Positions 25,501-32,763 of a stretch of 49,733 nucleotides of DNA are shown here, one piece after another. This DNA is from Novosphingobium chloroacetimidivorans (GTDB lineage: Bacteria; Pseudomonadota; Alphaproteobacteria; Sphingomonadales; Sphingomonadaceae). The notes beneath the pieces are model-generated. The model searched no databases. It saw nothing but the letters and a program-made list of their open reading frames with translations, and was not told the DNA's origin. Where the stretch lies: the NCBI RefSeq assembly GCF_014204535.1, contig NZ_JACHLR010000023.1, positions 1-49,733 on the forward strand. The letters run 5' to 3'. Position numbers and translations under genes: made by a program. How positions within the stretch are numbered: position 1 is the stretch's first letter; the number at the start of each line of letters is the position of its first letter.

Positions 25501-25686
25501 GGCGCCGGCGCCGAACTGCGCCAGGCGCTGGGCACAGCGGTGTTCTTCGGCATGGCCGGCGTCACCGGGTTCGGCTTGCTGTTCACCCCCACCTTCTACG
25601 TCGTGTGCCGCAAGCTCGCCGAGCGCACGCGGCGTCGCAAGCCGGGCTCGCGCGGCCACGATGCCGCGCTGCAGCCGGCGGAATAA
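22501..25686 (+). CDS. RND efflux pump, HAE1 (AcrB/MexF type) permease
   Basis: A 1,061-residue proton-driven multidrug exporter subunit that acts as a trimer in the inner membrane. It starts with the family N-terminus RFFIDRPIFAGVIAVII and contains two copies of the six-helix plus large periplasmic loop plan. The proton-relay residues are in place: D410 and D411 in TM4 (GIVVDDAIVVVENVE) and K947 in TM10 (LAAKNAILVVEFAKQ). The length is normal. It is the middle gene of the adaptor-pump-channel operon and is followed 6 bases later by the outer-membrane factor. Substrate range cannot be read, though the sequence resembles broad hydrophobic-drug exporters, not heavy-metal pumps of the CusA type. 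Confidence 0.95.
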   Translation: MRFSRFFIDRPIFAGVIAVIITVVGALAFLGLPVTQYPDIVPPTVTVTAQYPGASAETVADTVAAPIEQEINGVDNMLYMDSQSTGDGRTTITVTFKIGTDLDAAQVLVQNRVSVALPRLPTEVQQMGVVTRKTSPDFLMVVNLQSPDGSLDRDYLSNYALTQVKDKLGRLDGVGDVRLYGARDYGMRIWIDPGRASAMDLTPGEIVAALRAQNVQVSAGALGAPPYNTGNAYQIGVELQGRLTTPEQFGDVVVRTDQNGRQVRVRDVARVELGAQDYATNTYLSNKPTVVIAVMQRPGSNALDAAEAVKSEMDTLAKTFPKGMEYSVIYNPTEFIGQSIDAVYHTLFEAVILVVLVILVFLQNWRAAIIPIVAIPVSLIGTAVMLAAVGYSLNNLSLFGLVLAIGIVVDDAIVVVENVERYIEEGMRPIEAARRSMDEVSGALVAIVLVLCAVFVPTLFISGISGEFYKQFAVTISTATVISLLISLTLSPALAAILLKHRERAAADAPRWRQWIQAGADKFNHGFERMSERYARLTFKLVQAPVRMMATYGALILATVGLFWTTPAGFVPQQDQGYFLAAAFLPSGSSLERSDAVAHDMANRMLPIKGIRGAVMFAGLHGPSRTSAPDAVAIYFPFDSFEERLKIGATYEKIMEQAAAAMKGYDKAQVYLLPPPTINGIVPAGGYRMIVEDKQGRGYGELLKATGGMLAQANKQPELSQVYSLFNTATPRIFADVDRPKADMLGVPPQRIFEALQVYLGSAFVNDFNLLGRTYRVTAQADSPYRGSTADIANLKTRSNSGAMVPIGSVATFKDETGPYRVVRYNLQQAIEVDGNVAPGHSTGQALTTMEKVARDTLPAGYDFEWTGIAYQQVTAGNTAGIVFGMAVFFVFLVLAAQYESLTLPLAIVLIVPMCLFAAMLGVQIRGMDNNILTQIGLVVLIALAAKNAILVVEFAKQAEEEQGMSIVDAAVYAAKTRLRPILMTSFAFILGAVPLVIAEGAGAELRQALGTAVFFGMAGVTGFGLLFTPTFYVVCRKLAERTRRRKPGSRGHDAALQPAE

Positions 25687-25692
25687 GGAGCT

Positions 25693-27147
25693 ATGAGCAT
25701 GTTCAAGCGCGCAATCGCCTCACTGCTCGCCGCGACCAGCCTCGCGGCCTGCGCAGTGGGTCCCAACTACGTCGCGAAAGCACCGCCGCCGTCCGCGCAA
25801 GCGCCGTTCATCGGCGGTGCCGCACCGGTGGTCTCGACGGCCGAGCCGGATGCGACCTGGTGGCGACTTTACAACGACTCGGCACTCGACCAGCTGGTGC
25901 AGGACGCCCTGGCGGCCAACACCGACATCCGCGTCGCCGTGGCGCGGATCGAGCGGGCACGGGCCGAACTGCGCGGTTCGCGCAACCTGGCGCTGCCGCA
26001 GACCGGGATCGAGGCGTCGGGCGGACAGCAGCGTACCTCGCGGTTCCAATCGTTGCCGGGGCTCGATCGCGAGAACCGCGTGGTGGATGGCGAGTTCAAC
26101 GTCTCTTACGAGGTGGACCTGTTCGGCCGCGTGAAGCGCGGGGTGGAAGCCTCGCGCGCCGATCTCGCCGCTGCACAGCAGGATGCCGATGCCGTGCGGG
26201 TGACCGTGGTGGCGGACACCGTCCGCGCCTATGTCGATGCGACCAGCGCCGCAGAGCAGATCGCCGTCGCCCAGCGCACCGTCGACCTGCTGCAACGCTC
26301 CGAGCGCATCGTCAACGCCAGGGCCGAACGCGGGCTCAATCAGCGGCTGGACGTGATCCGCATCACCCAGTTGCGCGAGCAGCAGTCGGCATCGATCCCG
26401 GCCCTGCAAGCCTCGCGGGAGGGCGCGCTGTTCCGCCTGGCGACGCTGACCGGCCGCACCCCGCAGGACCTGCCCGCGGCTGCCAGCGCCCGGACCGATA
26501 CGCCGGACGTCAGCCAACCGATCCCGGTCGGTGACGGTCGCATGCTCCTGGCCCGGCGCCCCGACGTGAAGGCGGCCGAACGGCGTCTAGCAGCGGACAC
26601 CGCGCGGATCGGCGTCGCGACGGCCGACCTCTACCCACGCATCAGCCTGGGCGGCACGATCGGCACGACCGCGCTGGGCAGCACCGATGTGTTCGGCGGA
26701 GGGCCGCTGCGCTGGCTGCTCGGTCCGCTGATCTCCTGGGCCTTCCCCAACCAAGCAGGCATTCGCTCACGCATCGCGGTCGCGCGCGCCGACACCCAGG
26801 CCGATCTCGCTGCCTTCGACGGGACCGTGCTCACGGCGCTCGAGGAAACCGAGACGGCTCTCTCGGTCTACCGCAATGCCCTGCTCCGCAAGGACCGCCT
26901 CGCCTCGGCCCGCAACGCCGCGCAGCGCGCCGCCAACGTCGGTCTGGCTCGCCAGAGCCGCGGCCAGACCGATGCGCTGGACGTGCTCGACGCGCAGCGC
27001 GTTCTCGCTCAATCCGAGGCGGAATACGCCGCGGCCGTTCGCGCCGTCGCCTTCGCCCAGGTCGACCTGTTCCGCGCTCTGGGGGGCTCGTGGCAGAACC
27101 CGCAAGTCGCCCGGGCGCCGCAGTCCTCCGGTCAGATCGGGTCGTAG
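25693..27147 (+). CDS. RND efflux outer-membrane lipoprotein (NodT/OprM type)
   Basis: A 484-residue outer membrane channel subunit. A lipoprotein signal peptide ends in LAAC with the lipidated cysteine at C20, followed by AVGPNY, the usual OprM-type mature start. Two outer-membrane-efflux repeats follow: the first contains DQLVQDALAANTDIRVAVARIERARAEL, and the second has RPDVKAAERRLAADTARIGVA and YPRISLGG. The conserved SQAGI-like segment is NQAGIRSRI. It completes the tripartite pump with the two upstream genes (6-base gap). Its last 16 bases overlap the end of the convergent metallopeptidase-TPM gene, so both C-termini are read from the same DNA on opposite strands. Confidence 0.93.
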   Translation: MSMFKRAIASLLAATSLAACAVGPNYVAKAPPPSAQAPFIGGAAPVVSTAEPDATWWRLYNDSALDQLVQDALAANTDIRVAVARIERARAELRGSRNLALPQTGIEASGGQQRTSRFQSLPGLDRENRVVDGEFNVSYEVDLFGRVKRGVEASRADLAAAQQDADAVRVTVVADTVRAYVDATSAAEQIAVAQRTVDLLQRSERIVNARAERGLNQRLDVIRITQLREQQSASIPALQASREGALFRLATLTGRTPQDLPAAASARTDTPDVSQPIPVGDGRMLLARRPDVKAAERRLAADTARIGVATADLYPRISLGGTIGTTALGSTDVFGGGPLRWLLGPLISWAFPNQAGIRSRIAVARADTQADLAAFDGTVLTALEETETALSVYRNALLRKDRLASARNAAQRAANVGLARQSRGQTDALDVLDAQRVLAQSEAEYAAAVRAVAFAQVDLFRALGGSWQNPQVARAPQSSGQIGS

Positions 27148-28751
27148 CTGAACAGCCACATCGCCGAGTATTGCTTGTCCTTGTCGCCGGTCTGCTGAAG
27201 CCGGCCGACCATCGTGTAGCGCTGCCCCTGCTTCAGCTTGCCGGCCGGCATCAGACCGGCGAGGCGGGGCGAGACGTAGAGAGCCACCGGGTAGCCGTCG
27301 TCGGTCTTCATGGCGGCGGCGGTGTAGCCAAGCGGCCCGCCCAGGATGCGCGCATTTGCCTGGCCGGGTCCCGTAGGCGCCTGCAACGTGGTCACCGTGC
27401 CGCTGACGCGGATGAGGTTGCCCAGAGGCTGGTCGGTGGCCGGGTCGAACGCGCGCTTGGTGCGCATCCGTTCGGCGTTCACGCCGTCGTAGTGCTGGAT
27501 AAGCGCGCCCAGGCTCGGATACTGGATGGTCCACTTGCTCCGTTCCACGTTGGAGAGCGTCAGGCGGAATACGTTGAACAAGTTGTCGGTCCATCCCTGA
27601 CAACCATCGGCATCGTTGCAATAGTTCCACGCCGCATCAACCCACTGCAGCAACTGCTTGTCTGGATTGGAGAACTCCGCCTCCTTGGCAAAGCCGGGGC
27701 CGAATGCCACGGCGGCCTGGCGCTGACGCGGCGCGACCACTGCGACCGCTCCATTGCCGACGTCCAGCTTGCCGACGCGAAGCTGGCGCATCATCTCCCA
27801 CGCGAAGTCCTGCGCCGACAGGCCGCGCAAGTCGTTGACCACCAGGATCGTGAACTCGGCGCCCACGTTCTTGGCCAGATCGTAGAGCCGCTGGTCCATC
27901 GCACGAGCGCGGCCCGGGTCGAGCTTGCCGGTCTCGTCGATGATGAAGCGGCCATACTTGAACGGGATCGAGCCGGGGCGCGGCAGCACCGCAGGGCGAA
28001 CGATGATGGGCGCGGCAGTCGAAGGCGCGGCAGGGGGAGGCGTCGCCGTGGTCGTAAGTGGCTCCCCGCCTGCGCCGCTGCCTTCGCAACCCGTCGAGCG
28101 GGCCTGCAGGCAGGACTCGTTCCAGCCTTGGCCGATCGCCTCCGCCCGGCGCTGCTTGTCGGGATGAGTGGGCGTGCCGTGGACGTTGCCGATCTTCAGG
28201 ATCATGCGCGTCGCGTCCTCGCGGCTAGCACCCATCTTCTGCAGCACGAAGCCGCTGAACTTGTCGGCCTCCAACTCGATCTCGGGCCGGCTGCCGCCGG
28301 GCACGATGGTGTGGCCGGACAGATGATGCGCGATCTCGTGCGCCATGATGCTCATCGGTCCCCAGGGGCTGCCACCCACTTGCGCGCGCGCATCGTCCAT
28401 GAACTTGGGATTGAAGGCGATCACGCGCCGAGGGACCTTGTTGTTGTCCAGCATGATCACGGCCGCGGCGTTCGGCACCGGCCCCGAAACGACTGTAAAG
28501 TTGGCGGGCAGGCCTGTGAATTCCATGACTTTCTTGACCGCCACCACGCAGTCGTTGGGCGCCGATCCGTCCAGCGCCGCCGGCTTCGCTTCCACCGGCC
28601 TCCCGTCGTACGAGCAGGCCTGCAGCGTGGACGCGATCGCTTCCACTCGCCTGGCGCCCGACATCGCGCCCGACGGTGCATCTCCGCCAGAGCCACAGCC
28701 GGAGGCCAACACGGCCGTGACCGGCGCCATCGACAGCAGAACCTTGCGCAT
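27132..28751 (-). CDS. Lipoprotein with HExxH metallopeptidase and TPM domains
   Basis: A 539-residue protein with three recognisable parts. A lipoprotein signal ends in ASGC (C19). A zinc metallopeptidase-like region of the M48/M56 style has HEIAHH (residues 138-143), a likely third ligand in EIELEAD (157-163) and HPDKQRR (195-201). After a Pro/Thr-rich linker (about 230-260), residues 265-360 match the TPM domain (DETGKLDPGRARAMDQRL, GNGAVAVVAPRQRQAAVAFG). The C-terminal 110 residues look beta-rich, with a possible OB-like fold (LIRVSGTVTTLQAP, MVGRLQQTG). TPM domains occur in envelope proteins such as Psb32 and YgcG/Rcf-like proteins. A periplasmic quality-control or protein-turnover role is inferred. 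I chose the ATG at 28751 because it begins the signal peptide. Confidence 0.8.
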   Translation of the reverse strand: MRKVLLSMAPVTAVLASGCGSGGDAPSGAMSGARRVEAIASTLQACSYDGRPVEAKPAALDGSAPNDCVVAVKKVMEFTGLPANFTVVSGPVPNAAAVIMLDNNKVPRRVIAFNPKFMDDARAQVGGSPWGPMSIMAHEIAHHLSGHTIVPGGSRPEIELEADKFSGFVLQKMGASREDATRMILKIGNVHGTPTHPDKQRRAEAIGQGWNESCLQARSTGCEGSGAGGEPLTTTATPPPAAPSTAAPIIVRPAVLPRPGSIPFKYGRFIIDETGKLDPGRARAMDQRLYDLAKNVGAEFTILVVNDLRGLSAQDFAWEMMRQLRVGKLDVGNGAVAVVAPRQRQAAVAFGPGFAKEAEFSNPDKQLLQWVDAAWNYCNDADGCQGWTDNLFNVFRLTLSNVERSKWTIQYPSLGALIQHYDGVNAERMRTKRAFDPATDQPLGNLIRVSGTVTTLQAPTGPGQANARILGGPLGYTAAAMKTDDGYPVALYVSPRLAGLMPAGKLKQGQRYTMVGRLQQTGDKDKQYSAMWLFSYDPI

Positions 28752-28768
28752 CGCCTCTCTCCTTCTTC

Positions 28769-29605
28769 TCACGTCACCAGCCACAGGATCGCCAGTGCAT
28801 AGGCGCGCAGCAACAGCCATCCGGTCACGGCATAGACCACCAGTGCGCCCAGCCAGCGCGCCCACTCCGACCTGAGATCAAGCAGGAAGAACTGCTTGTA
28901 TCCTGCGGCGACAACAGCAAACTTGATCGCGAACATATAGTACTGCGAAGCTGCCTTGTGCCACATGACGAACTGCGGATCGCGCCAGATCATCGTCGGC
29001 AGCAGGTTGATGATGACCAGACCCAGGGTCACACTCTGGCAGTAAATCGCCAGCGTCGCGTGCTCCACCAGGTTATAGCCTAGCCGGCGCCGCAGCACCG
29101 TCCAGGAGCCGAGAAAGATCGCGAAGATGCCGAGCGAAAAGCTCCAATTGGCATAGAGCATGACCCGCTCGGCCATGCGATTTACGACCTCGTCGCCGGT
29201 GAATGCATAGCGGCTGAAGTACCGGTTCGCCGCCAGCATCAGGACCAGCACTGCGACCAGTGCTACCAGCAGCTTCAAGGGGTGCATGTTCGCGCTGCGC
29301 CGGCCGAGCACGTACTCGCGAGCCACCGTCCCCGGCGAGAGCAGCAGACGCGTCGCGGTTGTGAGCATCTGCAGCTCGAACACGCGCACACGCTCCCATG
29401 TCTCGTGAATGAAGGCGCGCCACGTCAGGCGTCTGGCGGCTTTCTGGCCGCAGGATCCGCAGTAAGGCGTATCCAGTGGCGAACCGCAGTTTCGGCAATG
29501 CGCCAGGTCGCTCCAGGCGAGATCTGCGGGCCCGTCAGGGATGAAGGCCGTTTCCGGCGCCGTCGCGCGGCGGATGGCCTTGGCCGTCCGACGTAAGATC
29601 AGCAT
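28769..29605 (-). CDS. DUF3667 membrane protein with N-terminal zinc ribbon
   Basis: A 278-residue protein. A short zinc-ribbon has two CxxC pairs: C37/C40 (CRNC) and C49/C52 (CGSC). The DUF3667-type segment RLTWRAFIHETWERVRVFE follows, then four to five membrane helices (for example about 105-125, 155-172, 190-208 and 225-275). DUF3667 proteins have no assigned function. The ATG at 29605 is preferred because GGGAGG lies 5 bases upstream; a GTG two codons earlier has no spacing for that site. The gene is followed 17 bases later by the metallopeptidase-TPM lipoprotein, suggesting a joint transcript and a shared envelope role. It is divergent from pirin. Confidence 0.82.
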   Translation of the reverse strand: MLILRRTAKAIRRATAPETAFIPDGPADLAWSDLAHCRNCGSPLDTPYCGSCGQKAARRLTWRAFIHETWERVRVFELQMLTTATRLLLSPGTVAREYVLGRRSANMHPLKLLVALVAVLVLMLAANRYFSRYAFTGDEVVNRMAERVMLYANWSFSLGIFAIFLGSWTVLRRRLGYNLVEHATLAIYCQSVTLGLVIINLLPTMIWRDPQFVMWHKAASQYYMFAIKFAVVAAGYKQFFLLDLRSEWARWLGALVVYAVTGWLLLRAYALAILWLVT

Positions 29606-29783
29606 CCGCACCTCCCAGGCTCGCGGCTCGACTTGTGATAACTCGGGAGAGGCGAAGAGGTTGCCGGCGGCTTCTTGTTCGGCTTTTCAGAACGGTATCG
29701 CCAAGTTTAATCCACTGATCTGCATGTCTGTGCGGTGCTACAAGAGGCTCGACACGAACATCCGTTGTTGAGGGAGAAGGTCC

Positions 29784-30677
29784 ATGAGCATCCGTTCGAG
29801 CGAAGCGACAAGCGTCGACCTCGTCATCCTGCCGCCGGTTCGGGACCTGGGTGACGGGTTCAGCGTACGTCGGGCATTGCCATCGGCACAGCGCCGCATG
29901 GTCGGCCCGTTCATATTCTTCGACCAGATGGGGCCCACGGCGTTCGGTCCCGGCGAAGGGCTGGACGTGCGCCCTCACCCGCACATCGGCCTTTCCACCC
30001 TCACTTACCTGCTAGATGGCGAGATCGAGCACCGCGACAGCGTCGGCTCGGTGAAGACGATCCGCCCGGGCGCGGTTAATCTGATGACGGCGGGTTCGGG
30101 CATCGTCCATTCGGAGCGAAGCCCTTCGGGTTCGCGCGCGACCGGCGGCCCGCTGTTCGGCCTGCAGACGTGGATCGCGCTTCCCGAAGCCCAGCAGGAG
30201 ATCGCGCCCGCCTTCGACCACTACCCGGTCGACCAGATCCCCACCCTCGAGGCGGATGGCGTGCGCATGTCGCTGGTGGTGGGGCAGTCGGACGGGCTGC
30301 TATCGCCGGTGAAGACCTATTCCGACACGCTCTACGCCGATCTGATGCTCGCGAGCGGCGCGCGCTACCAGTTGAAGGCCGATCACGTGGAACGCGCGGT
30401 CTACGTGGTCTCGGGCACGCTGGAGATCGTCGGGCAGGAAGGTCAGTTCCAGGCCGGCGAGTTCGTGGTGTTCAAGCCCGGCGCCGAGATCGTCCTGCGC
30501 GGCGTGGGCGCGACCCGCCTGATGCTGGTCGGTGGCGAGCCGTTCCCCGAAGCACGGCAGATCTTCTGGAATTTCGTCTCCACCTCTCAGGAGCGGATCG
30601 AGCAGGCCAAGCGTGACTGGAGGGAGGGTCGGTTTGCCCGCGTCGCCGGCGACGACGAGTTCATACCGCTGCCCTAA
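29784..30677 (+). CDS. Pirin family protein
   Basis: A 297-residue double-cupin protein of the pirin family. The N-terminal cupin holds the metal ligands expected from human pirin: H65 and H67 in RPHPHIG, and H109 and E111 in GIVHSE. The C-terminal cupin (about residues 190-260) has the VVSGTLEIVGQ and EFVVFKPG segments without a full metal set. Bacterial pirins have been reported as quercetin 2,3-dioxygenases or as modulators of metabolic enzymes; which applies here is unknown. A clear ribosome site, GAGGGAGAAGG, precedes the ATG. It is divergent from the DUF3667 gene and convergent with the DUF188 gene, whose stop is 3 bases after its own. Confidence 0.92.
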   Translation: MSIRSSEATSVDLVILPPVRDLGDGFSVRRALPSAQRRMVGPFIFFDQMGPTAFGPGEGLDVRPHPHIGLSTLTYLLDGEIEHRDSVGSVKTIRPGAVNLMTAGSGIVHSERSPSGSRATGGPLFGLQTWIALPEAQQEIAPAFDHYPVDQIPTLEADGVRMSLVVGQSDGLLSPVKTYSDTLYADLMLASGARYQLKADHVERAVYVVSGTLEIVGQEGQFQAGEFVVFKPGAEIVLRGVGATRLMLVGGEPFPEARQIFWNFVSTSQERIEQAKRDWREGRFARVAGDDEFIPLP

Positions 30678-30680
30678 AAC

Positions 30681-31139
30681 TCATAAGCCGGCCTGCCGCT
30701 TCAGCTTGCTCACCAGCTGGTCGAGGGCGGAGAGAAAGCGGGAGCGGTCGGCGGCGCTGAACGGCGGCGGCCCGCCGACCACGTCGCCACCGGCGCGCAA
30801 GTCCGACATGATCGCCCGCACCGCGATGGCGCTGCCGATCGAGGACATGGTGAAGGGTTTGCCGTTCGGCGCGACCACTTGCGCGCCGAGTTTCAGGCAG
30901 CGGTCGGCCAGGAGGATGTCGGCGGTGATCACGACGGTGCCCGGCGCCGCCTGCTCGACAATCCAGTCGTCGGCTGCATCGAAGGCGTCACTCACCAGCT
31001 TGCGCGTAATCAGGGGCTCGCGTGGGGTGCGGATGGGGCTGTTGCTGACGACCACCACCGGCACCTTGTAGCGCAAGGCGACGCGGTAGGTCTCGTCCTT
31101 CACCGGGCAAGCGTCGGCATCGATCAGAATCTGGATCAT
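30681..31139 (-). CDS. YaiI/YqxD family (DUF188) protein
   Basis: A 152-residue protein of the UPF0178/DUF188 family, a PIN-like fold of unknown activity. The family N-terminus ILIDADACPVKDETYRVA is complete, as are VVSNSPIRTPREP, the acidic DAADDWI, VITADILLADRCL and the C-terminal FTMSSIGSAIAVRAIMSDLR. The conserved aspartates (DADACP, DAADDW, TADI) have the arrangement of a metal-dependent nuclease site, which is inference. The ATG at 31139 starts the family's conserved N-terminus; the frame is open for 24 more codons upstream without similarity. It is convergent with pirin. Confidence 0.9.
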   Translation of the reverse strand: MIQILIDADACPVKDETYRVALRYKVPVVVVSNSPIRTPREPLITRKLVSDAFDAADDWIVEQAAPGTVVITADILLADRCLKLGAQVVAPNGKPFTMSSIGSAIAVRAIMSDLRAGGDVVGGPPPFSAADRSRFLSALDQLVSKLKRQAGL

Positions 31140-31376
31140 CGCCTGCCCATAACCCGCCGTCACGCGCTTGACGATCCGTAGGCTCGACAGGCTTGCGGCT
31201 TGGCGATGCAACGAAATGTGCTACAGGCGCGTTCGCTGACGTCGATGCCGTTGGATGATCGGGCCGCCCTGGCGTGTCTCCTGTCACCTGACGGGCTTCT
31301 GTGCGTCCGGGCTGTGCCTCTTGGGTGCGGACCCTTATCATATCACCCGATGACCCAAGGAACCGAGTAACAGTTG

Positions 31377-31709
31377 ATGGCAGGATACAAGGAGCCAGGC
31401 TTTCAGGATCGCCAGAAGGCCGCCATGGAAGCGCGGGCAAAGGCGCTCGAGAAATTGAAGGCGAAGCCGCCGGTCGATCCCGAAGTGCTCGCCGAGCGTG
31501 CCGCCAAGGCTGCCGAGCGCGAGAAGGCACAGGCCGAGAAGCGCGCCGCCGCCAAGGCCGAGAAGGAAGCCAAGGCCGCGGCCGAGCGTGAGGCGGCCGA
31601 GCAAGCTCGCCTCGCCGAAGAAGCCGCCAAGCCGAAGGAGCGCACCGCCGAAGAGCTCAAGGCCGCTCGCGATGCGCGCTATGCCGCGCGCAAGGCGCGC
31701 AAGAAGTAA
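31377..31709 (+). CDS. DUF6481 family Ala/Lys/Glu-rich protein
   Basis: A 110-residue, highly charged, helical protein. It starts MAGYKEPGFQDRQKAAMEAR and continues as an alanine, lysine and glutamate-rich coiled coil (about residues 35-90), ending AARDARYAARKARKK. This matches a small family (DUF6481) common in sphingomonads and related alphaproteobacteria, with no known function. There is no signal peptide or membrane helix, so it is likely cytosolic. I chose the ATG at 31377; a TTG just before it is also in frame. The next gene starts 9 bases after its stop, which suggests co-transcription. Confidence 0.78.
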   Translation: MAGYKEPGFQDRQKAAMEARAKALEKLKAKPPVDPEVLAERAAKAAEREKAQAEKRAAAKAEKEAKAAAEREAAEQARLAEEAAKPKERTAEELKAARDARYAARKARKK

Positions 31710-31718
31710 TCCGGCGGC

Positions 31719-32393
31719 GTGAAAGGCGATTTGCTGATCGGCACGGCTACCGTGCCGGGCGGCGTCGAATTGCGGTTGATCCGCAACGAGGACGATTTCG
31801 CGATCCTTCTGGAGCGCAACGAGCTGATGAGCTCGGACATGTTCGCCTCCGAACAGGCGCTTGCGACGATGACCTGCCAGCGCCTGGCGGGTCGCCCTGC
31901 CCCGCAGCTGCTGATCGGTGGTTATGGCATGGGCTTCACCTTGCGCTCGGCACTCGCGGAGCTTGGGTCGGATGCCGGGGTCACCGTGGCCGAGATCGTG
32001 CCCGAGATCATCGAGTGGGCGCGCGGGCCGATGCATGGCCTCACCGCCGAATGCCTGGACGATCCGCGGGTACTGCTGGTGATGGAAGACGTCGCCATGC
32101 TGATCGATGCGGCGCGCGGAGCCTATGACGCGATCCTGCTGGATGTCGACAATGGCCCCGAAGGCCTGACGCGCCGGATGAACGACCAGCTGTACTCCAA
32201 CAGCGGGCTGCAATCGGCGCTCTCTGCGCTCAAGCCGGGCGGGATCCTCGCGATCTGGTCTGCAGGGGCGGAACCCTCGTTCACCAAGCAACTGGCGCGG
32301 GCGGGCTTTGCCGTGACCGAAGTGCCGGTGCGTGCCCTGCATGACGGAACGGGCGACAACCACATGATCTGGTTCGCGCAGAAGCCGGAATAA
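31719..32393 (+). CDS. Spermidine synthase-like SAM-dependent methyltransferase fold protein
   Basis: A 224-residue protein resembling spermidine synthase-like proteins (SpeE superfamily). It has a short N-terminal beta region, then LLIGGYGMGFTLRSAL at about residues 65-80, the glycine-rich nucleotide site, and VTVAEIVPEIIEWAR, the acidic end of beta-2 that holds the ligand ribose. YDAILLDVDNGPEGL follows, and then LKPGGILAIWSAG. The DxDNGP segment takes the place of the polyamine-synthase catalytic aspartate motif, so true spermidine synthesis is uncertain. GTG is the start codon. No polyamine genes are adjacent. A generic methyltransferase is the alternative. Confidence 0.75.
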   Translation: MKGDLLIGTATVPGGVELRLIRNEDDFAILLERNELMSSDMFASEQALATMTCQRLAGRPAPQLLIGGYGMGFTLRSALAELGSDAGVTVAEIVPEIIEWARGPMHGLTAECLDDPRVLLVMEDVAMLIDAARGAYDAILLDVDNGPEGLTRRMNDQLYSNSGLQSALSALKPGGILAIWSAGAEPSFTKQLARAGFAVTEVPVRALHDGTGDNHMIWFAQKPE

Positions 32394-32396
32394 GCG

Positions 32397-32756
32397 CTAG
32401 TGCCCGCCGGCGACCCATGGAACGCCGGCGGAGCGGAACTCCTCCGCAAGGCCGCCTTCCAGTTCCAGCGCCTCCCAACCCCGTAGTGGATTGAGATGCT
32501 CGACCATGCCGGGCAGGAGCCGTACGCCGTACCGCTTCACGGCGCCGCTCGCCTTGTATCCGGCCTTGTGCTGGTCGAACCGCAAGTCCGGATCGCGCGA
32601 GGTCTGGCCCACGTAGAGCCCCCAGGGGTCGGCACGCGCGGGATTATGCAGGAGCACGACGTAGACCGAGTGCCCCGCGCGCTTCGCACCGACCGTCGTC
32701 GCGCGAAGGCTGCGAGCGGCGCGCACCGCCTTGCTCATCCAGTCGGGCTGCAGCAC
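32397..32756 (-). CDS. GIY-YIG-like domain protein
   Basis: A 119-residue protein that is almost entirely one GIY-YIG-like domain. The first strand is SVYVVLLHN, the second is GLYVGQTSRDPDLRFDQHKAG with the YVG element and a following arginine, then VKRYGVRLLPGMVEHLNPL and a glutamate-rich helix (WEALELEGGLAEEF). GIY-YIG domains usually cut DNA or RNA; stand-alone members of this size mostly lack known roles. The start may be GTG at 32756, 8 bases after the ABC permease stop, or an in-frame ATG at 32738. It would be the last gene of the exporter operon. Confidence 0.7.
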   Translation of the reverse strand: MLQPDWMSKAVRAARSLRATTVGAKRAGHSVYVVLLHNPARADPWGLYVGQTSRDPDLRFDQHKAGYKASGAVKRYGVRLLPGMVEHLNPLRGWEALELEGGLAEEFRSAGVPWVAGGH

Positions 32757-32763
32757 CGCATGC

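Noticed and set aside
31320..31359. Riboswitch-like inverted repeat (CTTGGGT..ACCCAAG) before the DUF6481 gene
   Set aside because: Only a 7-base stem with a 26-base loop and no match to a known riboswitch core; could occur by chance.
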